DNA of 64,000 nt. It comes from Pholis gunnellus (lineage: Eukaryota > Chordata > Actinopteri > Perciformes > Pholidae). The notes beneath the pieces were generated by a model. It was given only the letters and a program-made list of their open reading frames with translations. It was not told where the DNA came from and did no database searches. Where the stretch lies: NCBI GenBank assembly GCA_910591455.2, contig OU342809.1, positions 27,140,056-27,204,055 of the forward strand, given 5' to 3'. Positions 23,785-36,218 of the stretch are shown one piece after another. The position numbers and the translations under genes were made by a program. Each line of letters opens with the position of its first letter. Positions within the stretch are counted from its first letter, which is position 1.

Positions 23785-25439
23785 GGGGGGGGGGGCTAAG
23801 CACAATGCGCGGGGATCTTTTTTTGAGCTTTGAGTCAGACTATGGACTGGATGGTAACACGGCAATGCTGTGAATTCACAAGGTGAGTGTAGGCGGCTCA
23901 TGGAGAAGTAGGAATGGACTAAACTGACCAACAGCTCACTGAACTGACCCTAAAGCAGTCTCTGATCTGTTCCTACCACAAATGTTCCAGTTAACGCTTC
24001 CTTCTCTCCCTGCTTCCCCTTCTTCGATGGTTTGAATGTGAGGAGTTTGGCTTGTCCCAGTTTTGCCAAATGTGGAGCAGCAAAATAACCGGTTACCGGG
24101 ATGTAACTCTAGTTCTATTGGCCCTCGACACAATCTCAGTCCAGCTGTAGTTGTTCCAGGGTGGCTGGACTCAACGGGATGCTTCCAAGGTGATAAACGC
24201 AGCAGATTTATTTTTTATTTCTCATGTCTTACTGAAAAAATATGTCAAAATTGTTTGAGTTATTGTACCTTTGCAGAAGAATGTAGAGCTCATTGGGGGC
24301 TGTCTCTTGAGAAAAAACAAAGAAAATCGAGTTGGAACAAATTTTAACCAACACCAAATTCATTGTAGTTAATTTATAGCGTGAGGCATTTCTTTCCCAC
24401 ATTCGAGCCCTAATAAGGACCAAAGCATATTGTGGATGTAATGTCAGAGATGTGACTTTAATTTCCTAGAAATGAACTAATAACTTCTAATTTAAGGAAA
24501 TGAAAGTAGCAGAGAGCTACTCCTAGCCGACAACATTTCAGTCTAATGTCCACTCACTTTGAGTTTAACCTCCCAAACAAAGTGGTTTAGAGAATCTGGA
24601 TAAACTGTTGTTTACTTATAAAAGATGGCCGAAACTACAATAGTGAGATGCAAGCTGTAATGCATCATTCCAGTGGAACAATCCTCTGAATGTAGCAGGT
24701 CTGACCTGAGTGACTCCACAGTGTAGAGAGCTGGACTTGAACCAGCCTCTTCCATACTTCACTTTAAAAGCAAATAACCACGTGGAAACCCTTCACAGGA
24801 CTCCACAGAGGTAGAGCAGTTTTACACAGAGGGAGAGAATATATCCATCGCCAGGAATGAAGTTTCCCCAGATGTGGCCCGGTGCGCCAGCGCCAAAGAA
24901 TATTCTGTGTGTCTGGTTCAGTCGGTAGGCCAGAGAGGCACCTCCGAGTCGTTGATGATTTCGTCATCGTCCTGTCGGCCGGTTAAGGTTGGCTCTGTGT
25001 TTTTCTGCCGTCTGTTTGTTTGGCAGCTGCTTCGCTCCGTCATGTTGAAGGAAGAAAAAAAAAAAAGCCAGCTGTATTTTAACAAACGGCCTCATTTGAT
25101 TCACACTGAGAATGAATCAAATCAATCCTGGTCACGTTAGTTCCACTTCTTTCAGGAACTTGATCAATGACTTCAAATATTGAATTTGACATCAGGCGCA
25201 GCAACAGCTGTTATTCCTACAAAAGATGACCCGCCCTGATTATGTGGTTGCACTACACAAAGATATTGTAGCTTGGATTGGGGACTGGAGAAAATACTCA
25301 CTTTTTCACTCTAGCTGTCTTAAGAAAAGGTCTGGAGATAATAACCAAGGAGGGGACAAAACACCATCACTTTTAGTACATTCACATGAAATATGACTGA
25401 CAGTGTGTGAAGCCTCGGTTGTGCGCCATTTCTTTATTG
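23785..25439 (+). other. 3' flank of the C11orf24 homolog, probably 3' UTR
   Basis: Begins with a G run right after the stop. No further exon is recognised. There is no AATAAA in the first kilobases; an ATTAAA lies near 25484, and a cluster of AATAAA near 28636-28652 is the first strong candidate, so the 3' end cannot be fixed. Confidence 0.35.
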
Positions 25440-26260
25440 TTGTTGTTTTGGTTTGACTATAACATCTCTTCATTTCAAGATTAAATCAGACATTTGGGGA
25501 AATCAGTTTGTTTGTCAAACCCACAGCTCTAGTACACGGGAGATGCTATCAAGTTCAGATTTGACATGGTCACAAGCCCTCCTTCCATTCACACATTATT
25601 AAGCACATTTTGAAGTATGGTGGTATGGGAACCACAAAATTCGATTAAAAAAAATCCTCAATTAAGCAAAAGTGTTTTTACCCTCGCTTGAGGTGGTGTT
25701 TGTGTAAATAGTTTAGGCGCTACATGGGATATGGAACGTTCTTGCCGAATACATTTTGACATAGCGAAGATTGAACTTGCATGACTGATCAGCTTTCTGC
25801 TTTCGTCTTTGTCTCCGGACAGCATGAAACATGGCCAATACTAGCCGACATGAAAGAACAGCTAAAACCTTCTCAAGTGAAACAAATTCCTGAAGACCTC
25901 TCTCCATTGCTCTATCGCACAATTCTCGCGGTGTCACGAGATCACGCGAGAGTAGCAGGACGTCATATCATGTGAGAAATCCATCGCGTCGGGCTTCAAA
26001 TAATGCGTTTGTGACCTCCAAGCTAGTGCACGGACCAATCAGCATCCTGCGAGGCAGCTAGGGGCGTGGCTTAGTATGTGGGAGATCACACACTTTTTTT
26101 GAAGTGCCTTCCTTTTTCCAATGACGGCTTGTCGGATGTTTCTGTTTAACAAACCATCTGGTGTGTCGTTAGGGTAGATGGCCTAGATGACTTGTTTTGT
26201 TCCTCTTCTTCTTCTCTGTTTACCGGGTCGATCACAGCTATGCGTAGCCTAAAGCGCCAA
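25440..26260. repeat. Probable dispersed teleost repeat
   Basis: Contains a string of motifs I associate with a common fish repeat: CATTTTGACATAGCGAAG, GGCCAATACTAGCCGACATG, CAAATTCCTGAAGACCTCTC, TGACCTCCAAGCTAGTGCAC, ACCAATCAGCATCCTGCGAG. Borders are approximate and there is no intact coding frame. Confidence 0.5.
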
Positions 26261-26309
26261 CTTCTGACCAAACTACTCTTTAGCCGAATTCTTTTGCTCC
26301 AAACTGGTC

Positions 26310-26496
26310 AATAAAAAAGGACTTGTACTTGTATTGCAGCCGTGTTTCCATTCAATTCTTAAGCAAATTTTAAACAAACTTTTGAAATGTTGCAAATGCG
26401 CAATTGCTTTTTGCAACATTTCAAAAGTTTGTTTAAAATTTGCTTGAGAATTGAATGAAAACACGGCTGCAATACAAGTACAAGTCCTTTTTTATT
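26310..26496. repeat. Palindromic MITE-like hairpin, about 87-bp arms
   Basis: Arms 26310-26396 and 26408-26496 are nearly perfect reverse complements (AATAAAAAAGGACTTG at one end, CAAGTCCTTTTTTATT at the other), leaving only an 11-base loop. This is typical of a short palindromic MITE. Such a fold could also yield a double-stranded RNA if transcribed. Confidence 0.92.
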
Positions 26497-26514
26497 TCAT
26501 TTAAATAATCCACA

Positions 26515-26591
26515 GCTAAGCTAATGACAGCCCCACAGTGTCTTAACAGTTTCACACGTGTTAAGACACTGTGGTAATAGCCTAGCTTAGC
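26515..26591. repeat. Second hairpin, about 34-bp arms with perfect 16-bp core
   Basis: GCTAAGCTAATGACAGCC with CCACAGTGTCTTAACA pairs with TGTTAAGACACTGTGG and then TAATAGCCTAGCTTAGC. It starts only 18 bp after the previous hairpin. The right end (TAGCTTAGCACAAAGACTGG) resembles a common fish repeat. Confidence 0.85.
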
Positions 26592-26611
26592 ACAAAGACT
26601 GGAACACACAT

Positions 26612-29400
26612 TCACATTTGATGGAGCTTGGAGCACTTTCCCCTGCTAAACACATCCTGGGCCCGACAACATCAGAGGAAACTCATCAGACTGTGGTTCA
26701 GTGCCAAAAAAGCCTTTTTCCCAAATGTGTCTTTTCTATTTCAAAGTCTTACGATTTCACTTCCATTCCAGTAACTTTCTTTGATGCCAATGACATTTCA
26801 TCTTTTTTATTTTATCTTTTCGTTCAACGGGTACGGGGCTATACTAGTTTATTTCAATCTTTTTTTGCTCACGGCGAATGTATTTTTCAATGCTCGGCTA
26901 TTTACAATGTATTGTGTTGTGTTAATCCGTCGCCTGTCTCCGTTCATGACCAACTTGTGGGTTATATTTTATCCATAATTCCTAAACGGAGTCTTCATGT
27001 AGCTTCTTGTTTACCTCCCCATGCAGCGTCTCTTGTTTTTATATTTCACTGATGAACATGGATCCATTCAGTCACTTATTTTCAATAAGTTTGTGGAGAC
27101 GTGTCATTCCTGTAAACATTGCATTCAGCAAAGCAAATAATTATGAATTCCACATCATATGATACTCAGTTTCCTCATTATCTCATGTTATCAGAATTAT
27201 GGAATTATAATAATGAATGAATATACTCCAGCTCATGAGATAGATTACTGTTAGAATCTCATAGTCATGAGTCACAATTCCGACCTATGGAAGCTCTAAA
27301 CGTGAATGACTAGTATTTGAGAAGGTGATGAACACGTACTCGGTAGCTCTTCCCTTAAGTTGTTCTCAATGACTGAATTACTGTTGCCTTTTCTCTTTTC
27401 CTTACCAGTTTGTGAACGTTTGTCTTATGAGGCGTTCATGGTTGATGAACGATTGCCAAATAATCACTGAAGCACATTATTGTATGATAAAGCCAAGGGA
27501 AACATAAAGCCATTATCAATATGTGACTGACGACATGACAACAAGATGCGGGTGGATGTGAAAGCTCACGCAGCAGAGGAAGTTGTCAAATGTTTGCTGT
27601 TCAGTATCTCTGCCGTATCTAAAATGCATTAGGTTTGACCCTAACCTGTCTTTCTATTGGACCTGCTCAGTTTGTGTTGATTTTCCACATCTTTGAAGAT
27701 GATGTCAAACCAGAATGGGTTTGTTTCTTTTTTTGATGTTTTGGTTTTAGAAATGCAGGAAACGTTAAAATGTGTTTACAAGATGCCACCAGTACGTAAG
27801 CAGAGAGCGGCTTTGTTTGCAAAATGTTTTTGTGATGAAAATTTGATATTTATTCCGTTATCTCTGGAAAACGAGGTGTCTGATGATTTGAAAACAAGCT
27901 TTTGTTTTCTCATGAGAATTTGAGATGTATTCCTTTCTGAAAGATCTTTGTTCAGTTCTCTTGAGAAAACGAGATGTTTATCACATTATCTTCAGACAAA
28001 AGAACAGTAACTTCATTATAAATCCTGAGATCATTAAATAATCAAAATGGAAAAAATAATTTTGCTGCTCTCGGCTTCCATACATGAGTGTAATTACTAA
28101 CATTTAATTTTCTCGTGATCACTGACTCATTTTTGATAAGTTTAGTTTTCTCATCAGAAAATGATTTCATGATGTCTGCATAACCCAAACCATTTAAACA
28201 TCATTGGATAAAAACATTAGGGAATCACTGCCTGCTATTTAGAGGGGATTAGCATAGTGCACTGTCATGCAGAAACCGTTTGGGTTATTCACAAAAACAA
28301 TGATTCAGCGATCATTGGAAGTCAAATCTAAGGAGGTCTGAAGTGATGACTAGACTTGTTCTTGTGACAATGAGAATGTAGTGCAAACTGATGATGTCAG
28401 TGTCCAGCATGTCAGTGAAGCATTATCTAGATTTGGTGATTTTGTAACTGTATTTGGAGTTGCTGACGTCAGTAATTCTAAAATGAGCTGTTCTGTCCTT
28501 GAAACAACACCGATTGTGTTCAAGATGGATTTGTGTTTGCAGTGTCTGATGAGCAGAGTGACGAGAGAAGACACCTGCCGTGTGCCAACTGAACATTGTA
28601 CGAATGCACTTTAAAAATATATTTTTACTTGCAGAGAATAAATAATAAATAAAAGAACCAAATTGATCTCGCTGGTGTTTTGAGTCAATCGATGTTGTCT
28701 AATCGTTATGTGTATTTCATAGGAGCGAGCTGTACTGCAGTTATGGTGTAATACCGTCATTCCGCATGTAGGGAGCACTCATTGATCAAAGCTGGAGCCA
28801 GGTTTAGCCAGCGGTTCAGTCCGTGTGGGTCCCTCAGAGAGCCGGCTGTTCCATCTGCACATTTCTCACAGCTCCGCCTTCGCCTTGGGGATGCACAACA
28901 ATCCCCTTCTGGCTTCTGCACCATGTATTTGTAAAAGGTGAAATCATTTTTATTGATGTGTTTTTTTTTTGTTTTTTTTTAATCAGATGGCAAAATGCAC
29001 GCTAATAAAATTCCTGTCTGTGTTTACCAGTGGTTTGACAGGAAAGTTTTTTTTTTTCCATATTTACCTCAGTGATTGTTCCAATACCTGTTGTAGATTA
29101 AGTCCTTTTTGGTTTTCTTGTAAGCTTGAGCACACTCGCTACAAATCAGACATTTTTCACAACATTATTGTTTTATGCCTTTGGATTCCAGTAAACCTTG
29201 TAAACTTTTTTTGGTTTTCCATTTGCAGAAATTGTGGATAATATCTGGTTCTTTTTGCAGTAATGCCTCAGTTAAGGTTTCAAGCGAGAAGGTGGAGTTG
29301 AAACCCTTCAGACCACTGATTGGTCAGAGAATCATCGCTAGAATCACTAAAACTGATACCAGAAGTGAATCGAGTTGTGCCGATCTGTACGATGCAGTAG
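26612..29400. other. AT-rich intergenic DNA, no gene seen
   Basis: The longest frame (26618-27052, plus, 144 codons) resembles no protein family I know and has the base composition of its surroundings. A cluster of AATAAA hexamers at 28636-28652 could end a transcript from the left. Confidence 0.45.
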
Positions 29401-29551
29401 AAATTCATTAAAACATTGCATGTAATGCCATACGCAGTGACAGACTCTGGCTGTGGAGGACCAGCACGCAAAAAGTTTTCTACAGCAGCCTCTATAACAC
29501 TGCATCTCCTCTCCACGGGAAGGGCTTTTGTCATTTTTGTCATGTTTTTAT

Positions 29552-29596
29552 ACATGGAGAGCCCTCTGGTTGCCGCACCCAGAGGGCTCTCCATGT
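29552..29596. repeat. Perfect 18-bp stem hairpin
   Basis: ACATGGAGAGCCCTCTGG at 29552-29569 pairs exactly with CCAGAGGGCTCTCCATGT at 29579-29596 around a 9-base loop. The surrounding sequence (about 29410-29690) looks like a dispersed repeat, so this is probably part of a small inverted-repeat element rather than a microRNA. Confidence 0.85.
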
Positions 29597-29764
29597 TTTC
29601 TCCACTAGAAGGGCATCCTAGATGACACATTATGCCCATAGGGCATTAGGGCACTTTTGCTGCATTTCTTTTAAACATCATGGGGGGCGGGCCTTTATTT
29701 CTGTTCACACCCAAACTGACTAGAAACTTGAAACTAGAGAGCACTGTTTTTCAGCCTGGTGTTA

Positions 29765-30030
29765 AGTTACTCTTTAAGTAAAAGAATAAAAGGCACTTAA
29801 AGTATAAAAAGGAAAAGTACTCTGAATGGTTACTTGGTTATATTTGTATATGTATTAAACTATTGGAATGATGTTACTGATGCATTTATATGTTAGCAGC
29901 ATGTTGTATTCTTGGTGGGACCATGTTCTGCTGGTAAATCTTTATCTGCAGAGTTATTTCTGTAGTGCAGTATAAAGTACAATATTTGTCTCTACAATGT
30001 AGTGGAGTAGAGGTACAACTATTACGATAA
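29765..30030 (+). repeat. Remnant of a dispersed teleost element (3' portion)
   Basis: AAGTACTCTGAATGG, TGATGTTACTGATGCATTTA, TTAGCAGCATGTTGTA, AAAGTACAATATTTGTCTC and AATGTAGTGGAGTAGAGGTA, in this order, match from memory the 3' part of a very common fish repeat. No ends or target duplication could be set. Confidence 0.5.
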
Positions 30031-33000
30031 CCTGACAGGGAGGGTCTAATGAATGTTGCATTGTGGGAAGTGTAGGATCCAGGATTTTTGAAGGATTATT
30101 AACATAACTTAGGAACTAAAGGTCATGGCTTAGGCCCTGCTGCAAAATGAAATCAAGAATGAGGTGCAAGTCCTTTGTCAGTTTTATGGATGAGAGGAAG
30201 GTTACAAAAAACCCACTAAAGGAATACAAACACAGCAGAAAGATCTTCACATCAACTGTACTTCAGTCCAAACACTTTCAACCGCTGGAAATACACACCG
30301 ATCCCTCAGTACTACAGTTTCCATGTACACCGCCGCGTGTTGCAGCGACGCAAGGCTCGCCATGCCTCACCTCCGCACTGATTTGGTTTCCAGAGCGTCA
30401 GCGAGTGCTTTTCATCTTAGTCATCCGCCGTAACTCTGCCAATACACCCACAACAAAGCCGACGCACACAGCAACACATCAGTCAGGGTGCATGGGAGTC
30501 CAAACACTGCGAAGCCACACGCAGACTAAACACCACACAGTAAACAGGTTCCTCAGCCATCCCCTGCAGCTCACAGACACACAGACAGCTCGGCCTGTGT
30601 ACTCTGGATGAATCATTTAGAATACAGTATTTCAATTTAAATCTTTTATTTCCAACGTGGGAATGTACTCTCATTTCAAGACGTCACGGATCACAGTAAA
30701 CAATGCCAAGACTGCCATAGACAGAATACACATATAGTCAAACAAGATTTGCCTGATTCACTGAGCCCGGCTGCAGAGCTCTCCCTCAATAGTGCACCTA
30801 TTTAAAAAAAACAACAGTTTCCCTCATAAGCTACTTAGGCGCAAAAGCATGGTTGAAAACAAAATACCAAAGTTTCCCTTTAATATTTTGTAACATAGTT
30901 AAGTTTTGTTCAGAAAAGGCTTTGAGACTTTTCTTGATGTGTGCCATAACATTTTCCAGCCGTTTACCGTCGCCCCAGTGAGTGACAGGAAGCCTGAGGC
31001 CCTGGACTGTGCACCTGAGAGTGCAAAATACCTTTAGGAGCCAAATGCAATTCCTGCTCAGTCTGGTTGTATCTCATTATCATAAATATTATTTTAAAAT
31101 AATGTTTCATAGATTGCAGACCAGAATGGTACAAAGGTTGCAGCCCAGCACACCACATTCATTCATGAGATAGTAGGCTTAATAACGACCAAAAACTTGG
31201 ATTATAGTGGACACTTGCAGTTTAAGTCTGACTTTTCTCACAATATAGAGTAAAGTTAATATTGTACATTTGTAAACATACCCAGACGCTCAAGGCTGGA
31301 TTATTAGAATTATTGCCCAGGGGCCACAGATCCCCATCTGCCTCAACAGCCACGTTCTCTGTGTGTCACTTGGTTCTTGGTATATGGTTTAGGTTTGTTT
31401 TTGTGGAGCATGCAGGTTTAAAGTACAATATCAACTGAAAGTGTAGGGGCATTAAGGTCCTTGACCTTGTGGCCCTGTGTTGGAGGAGCCTCGTGTGAAA
31501 TCTACTTATATGGGCTAATATTTGTGCCTCTGGTAACGAGACAGGCAGGTGAACCCAACTTCTTGGGTAAATTCACACCTCTGTTAGTCTCCGCCCAGAC
31601 ATAGATGCTGTCAGCTTTGAGCGCCTCATTGGATGCAAACCACGGACTGTGAATGTGATTCTCCGTTATTCTTCACAAATCTAAACATCTGTGTCTTTTG
31701 ACTCCCAGCACTGATGCTGTGTGTGTTTGGTAAAGATTGTTATCTGCTTAGAATGTGTTGTTTCCCAGAGTTTTCAGGGTGTTTTTTTATTGGGCACTTT
31801 ATATGAGTCATGCCTCACGATAATCAAGGAGCTTGAGACACAAACAAAGAGCCATCTGCAGAGAGCTGATTGCTTCCTGATCTGAAGATCAAGAGGGAGT
31901 TAATTGGCTGAGACAAACACACTTAGAGGTGTGTGTGTCTGTGTGTGTGTCTGTGTGTGTGTCTGTCTGTGTGTGCAGGAGGTGTGAGGTGTCCAACACC
32001 TGTGTTGTAATTTACATACTGTCGTTTTGACAAATTTGGTCTGTTTTATTTAACAGTAAGAAAACTCAAACTGGATAGAATGTGTGTCAGTCTTTTCAAG
32101 AATCCTGGAACATCTAGGGGGGGGGGGGTTAGTTTACGTATCGAATACATGTTATTCTTACCACCACCATGTACCATGCGATCGCTCTGTGTCTTTCCAT
32201 GGCTAATCTCGCATTCTCATTACTCATAGCTGGCCCCGGCCAGTAGGGGCCGCTGTTGATATCACAGCCGAATGCGTAGCTGCTACTCTGAGGGGAAAAC
32301 AGTTAGCGCTCTTTCAGTGTGTTTGGCTAACAGCTAACGGAACCACCAGTACACACACTGCTGAGTACATCGCCGCAACTCAGCCGCTTCTACGCGGGCA
32401 GACAACTTGGTTTGATTTTGTTTTTGGCAAGTTTATATGAAATGTCAAACTCAACAACTTTGAGCCGATTGCCTGCATACTTCGCCACTTGTTTTTTTAT
32501 TTAAATAGTGTTTTGCCGCACCGGCGCTCTACTGAGTGCACCTCTCTAGTTGCCCAATGTTTTTTGTTTTTTTTCCTTTAAATAACTGGAATACAAAAAT
32601 CCTAATATTCTTTTCAAAAGCACTGGGAGCATCTTTCTCATTGGAAACCATTTGGACGATAGTGCCAATATGTAGGGTGCACATGAATTAGTCCTCACGT
32701 GCACACATGCATGCGGCCAAACATATGACCGGCACACCCACACTGACGGCTCACCAGCGCACCCACATTCACACGGCAGGGGGGCGTTTAAGGTTCAGGG
32801 AAAACAAAAGTTTTAAGAGGAAAACGTGGGAGCCATTAAGTGTGAAAACTGTGAGAAAACACATTTTCGGCATCAGAAGGTGTGTTTCAGGCTGCCTCGT
32901 CTCCGGGCCTCGTTGTGAAACCGATGAGGTTCAGTAATGTGATTACTGCACTTCACGTTTCCAAAGCACGACAGGGCGTTACGTTTCAATGGTTTGGTCG

Positions 33001-33154
33001 CAGCAGGTGCGCATCTCCAATCAACGAATCCGGCACCTCTGCGCCTGCCAAGTCGAACTTGTCTCACCTTTTCAATGTGAACGTATTTCCTTTCAAACAG
33101 TCACTGATACAACTCTGTGCCTTTTTTGTTCGATGGTGTGGGACACAACTTCGC
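30031..33154. other. Intergenic DNA with a GT microsatellite, no gene seen
   Basis: Contains a GT/CTGT microsatellite at about 31928-31975 and an 11-G run near 32107. The open frame at 30147-30611 has no recognised domain. I see no RNA gene. Confidence 0.45.
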
Positions 33155-33265
33155 GCAGTGGTGGAGGAAGTACTCCTAAGGTAAAAGTAACAATACCACA
33201 GTTGTGAAATGACTTCAAGTAAAAATCCTGCATTTAAAAATACACATTCGTAAAAGTATTCTTTA
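33155..33265 (+). repeat. Remnant of a dispersed teleost element (5' portion)
   Basis: CGCAGTGGTGGAGGAAGTAC opens the match, followed by GTAAAAGTAACAATACCACA and AAGTAAAAATCCTGCATTTA. This is the 5' part of the same common repeat seen at 29765, separate and truncated. Confidence 0.55.
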
Positions 33266-34078
33266 TACAGGATAGCCCATTTCAGAACGTTAAATTAAGG
33301 AGCCCTCAAGGTCCCTGTGAAGGACCGGGGTACGCATAAAGCCGGAGAGCGAGCTAAAGGTGAAAAACATACAGAATTTATTCACCCAAAGTATTTACAA
33401 GAATTAAGATGGGTAACAAAATTAAGTGACTAATTAAAATAGCTATATAAACTTAATATAATTGCTCTGGAGTCTAAGCACAACTTAACTAAACAGAACT
33501 TAATTTAAAACAACGTAGTAAGTGCTCTTCTGACCAAGATCTCCTAACTGCATGAATATATATACTATGCTGGCCAGTCCATAGTTGATTGCAGGGGAGA
33601 GAAGACGTTCCTCTTCTTCAAACAGTGTGGTGCAGATGTAGGGGCTCCTGAGAACACCCCCCTGTAGTAGAATGGCACAGTCCAATTTTCCAGGCTAATC
33701 TACTCAGGTGGGGGAGATGCAGCAGCTCAGTCTTGTGCCAGAAGGATGGTCAGCTACAGGGCACTGACAGGAAAGTTGTTCACACTTGTATTCATTTTTG
33801 CTTGATTTGTACTGAGTACTTGCATATCTCTATCTGTAGCACTCAATCTAGAGAAATAAAGTGGGCACAAAACGAGTGTCTGAAAACATCCCCTTCACTG
33901 GTTGATGGTGTGGCTATAGTTGCAGCTGCCACAGTCCCGAGTGATGAGATTCCATTCTTTCCTTTTGCACCCAAATTACAACTTTAGCCTTCTTCATGTA
34001 AATCTTTGTACAATTCCAACCTGAGTAGGTCCTAATCCAGTGGTGTAAGGTAGTGCTGTGTGTATAATATAATATATA

Positions 34079-35673
34079 CAGTGGGGAAAAAAAAGTATTT
34101 AGTCAGCCACCAATTGTGCAAGTTCTCCCACTTAAAAAGATGAGAGAGGCCTGTAATTTTCATCATAGGTATACCTCAACTATGAGAGACAGAATGAGAA
34201 AATAAATCCAGAAAATCACATTGTCTGATTTTTGAAGAATTTATTTGCAAATTACGGTGGAAAATAAGTATTTGGTCACCTATATACAAACAAGATTTCT
34301 GGCTTTCACAGACCTGTAACTTCTTCTTTAAGAGGCTCCTCTGTCCTCTACTCGTTACCTGTATTAATGGCACCTATTTTAACTCATTATCAGTATAAAA
34401 GACACCTGTCCACAACCTCAAACAGTCACACTCCAAACTCCACTATGGCCAAGACCAAAGAGCTGTCAAAGGACACCAGAAACAAAATTGTAGACCTGCA
34501 CCAGGCTGGGAAGACTGAATCTGCAATAGGTAAGCAGCTTGGTGTGAAGAAATCAACTGTGGGAGCAATTATTAGAAAATGGAAGACATACAAGACCACT
34601 GATAATGTCCCTCGATCTGGGCCTCCACGCAAGATCTCACCCCGTGGGGTCAAAATGATCACAAGAACGGTGAGCAAAAATCCCAGAACCACACGGGGGG
34701 ACCTAGTGAATGACCTGCAGAGAGCTGGGACCAAAGTAACAAAGGCTACCATCAGTAACACACTACGCCGCCAGGGACTCAAATCCTGCAGTGCCAGACG
34801 TGTCCCCCTGCTCAAGCCAGTACAGGTCCAGGCCCGTCTGAAGTTTGCTAGAGAGCATTTGGATGATCCAGAAGAGGATTGGGAGAATGTCAGATGAAAC
34901 CAAAATAGAACTTTTTGGTAGAAACTCAACTAGTCGTGTTTGTAGGAGAAAGAATGCTGAGTTGCATCCAAAGAACACCATACCTACTGTGAAGCATGGG
35001 GGTGGAAACATCATGCTTTGGGGCTGTTTTTCTGCAAAGGGACCAGGACGACTGATCCGTGTAAAGGAAAGAATGAACGGGGCCATGTATCGTGAGATTT
35101 TGAGTGAAAACCTCCTTCCATCAGCAAGGGCATTGAAGATGAAACGTGGCTGGGTCTTTCAGCACGACAATGATCCCAAACACACCGCCCAGGCAACGAA
35201 GGAGCGGCTTCGTAAGAAGCATTTCAAGGTCCTGGAGTGGCCTAGCCAGTCTCCAGATCTCAACCCCATAGAAAATCTTTGGAGGGAGTTGAAAGTCCGT
35301 GTTGCCCAGCGACAGCCCCAAAACATCACTGCTCTAGAGGAGATCTGCATGGAGGAATGGGCCAAAATACCAGCAACAGTGTGTGAAAACCTTGTGAAGA
35401 CTTACAGAAAACGTTTGACCTCTGTCATTGCCAACAAAGGGTATATAACAAAGTATTGAGATGAACTTTTGTCATTGACCAAATACTTATTTTCCACCAT
35501 AATTTGCAAATAAATTCTTCAGAAATCAGACAATGTGATTTTCTGGATTTATTTTTCTCATTCTGTCTCTCATAGTTGAGGTTTACCTATGATGAAAATT
35601 ACAGGCCTCTCATCTTTTTAAGTGGGAGAACTTACACAATTGGTGGCTGACTAAATACTTTTTTTCCCCACTG
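34079..35673 (+). mobile_element. Complete Tc1-like transposon (1,595 bp) with long terminal inverted repeats
   Basis: The element starts CAGTGGGGAAAAAAAAGTAT and ends with its reverse complement (AAATACTTTTTTTCCCCACTG). It is flanked by TA on both sides (34077-34078 and 35674-35675), the Tc1/mariner target duplication. The inverted repeats run about 200 bp at each end (to about 34280 and from about 35474) with few mismatches, including a shared CAATGTGATTTTCTGGATTT region. It carries one transposase gene, so only one lesion separates it from a full-length copy. High end-to-end identity suggests a recent insertion. Confidence 0.97.
34445..35459 (+). pseudogene. Tc1 transposase, full length with one frameshift
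   Basis: The first frame from ATG 34445 reads MAKTKELSKDTRNKIVDLHQ and holds the paired helix-turn-helix region (KQLGVKKSTVGAIIRKW, then the RTTRGDL and ISNTLRRQGLK part), ending at a stop at 34895-34897. The catalytic part continues in another frame from about 34890. It keeps the first Asp (SDETKIELFG), the second (FQHDNDPKHTA) and the Glu of SPDLNPIENLWRELK, ending GYITKY at 35459. Compared with typical Tc1 genes, a few bases seem lost just before SDET, with the conserved Trp. All three DDE residues survive, but they are separated from the DNA-binding domain. Confidence 0.93.
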
Positions 35674-35892
35674 TAGATATAGATATAGATATGTCTTCCA
35701 GGAGAGACTGAGTACTTGTATATCTCTATCTGTAGCTGTCCTGTTAACCAGTATGTGTTCTGAATGTGTATAGTTTAGCATCGTATTACTACAAATCCTT
35801 TAGTTACATTTTGTGCACTTGGAGTCACTCTCTGCAAAAAAGAGCAAACAAATAAATGCGAGAAGAGTTTTGAAAAAGAGTACATTTTAGAG

Positions 35893-35970
35893 AAGTGTGA
35901 GACACAAAATGACCACAAAGAGACACACAACCACAGAGATGTGTAACGACTACAATGAGAAAGAGACCAA
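35893..35970 (-). repeat. Degenerate minisatellite fragment (GTCTCTTTGTGGTCATTTT type)
   Basis: On the minus strand this reads GTCGTTACACATCTCTGTGG and then TTGTGTGTCTCTTTG, nearly the same as 40133-40191 on the plus strand. The two copies are inverted relative to each other, 4.2 kb apart. Confidence 0.7.
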
Positions 35971-36218
35971 ACATAGAAGTCTGTGGTCTTGCTGCTATGA
36001 CGGACTGTTAAAAAAAAACAGTTAGTTTTCAGTTAGGTGTGGAAAAATACAATGAAATGTGCTTAAATATTTCTGCCTGCAGAATAAAATAAAACCTTTT
36101 TTGCATGTGATATCAATGTTGAAAAGTATTATTAGTCCAGTGCATTACTCCAGTATTAGAGCTGTACTGGTGTGTTATTCACTATAGTTAGTAGTTATTT
36201 TTTAGGATTAAAAGCACT

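Noticed and set aside
26618..27052. 144-codon plus-strand frame
   Set aside because: No start context, splice partners or known domain, and AT-rich codon use like the surrounding intergenic DNA.
34426..34929. 167-codon minus-strand frame in the Tc1 element
   Set aside because: Antisense of the transposase; the plus strand has the clear HTH and DDE motifs.
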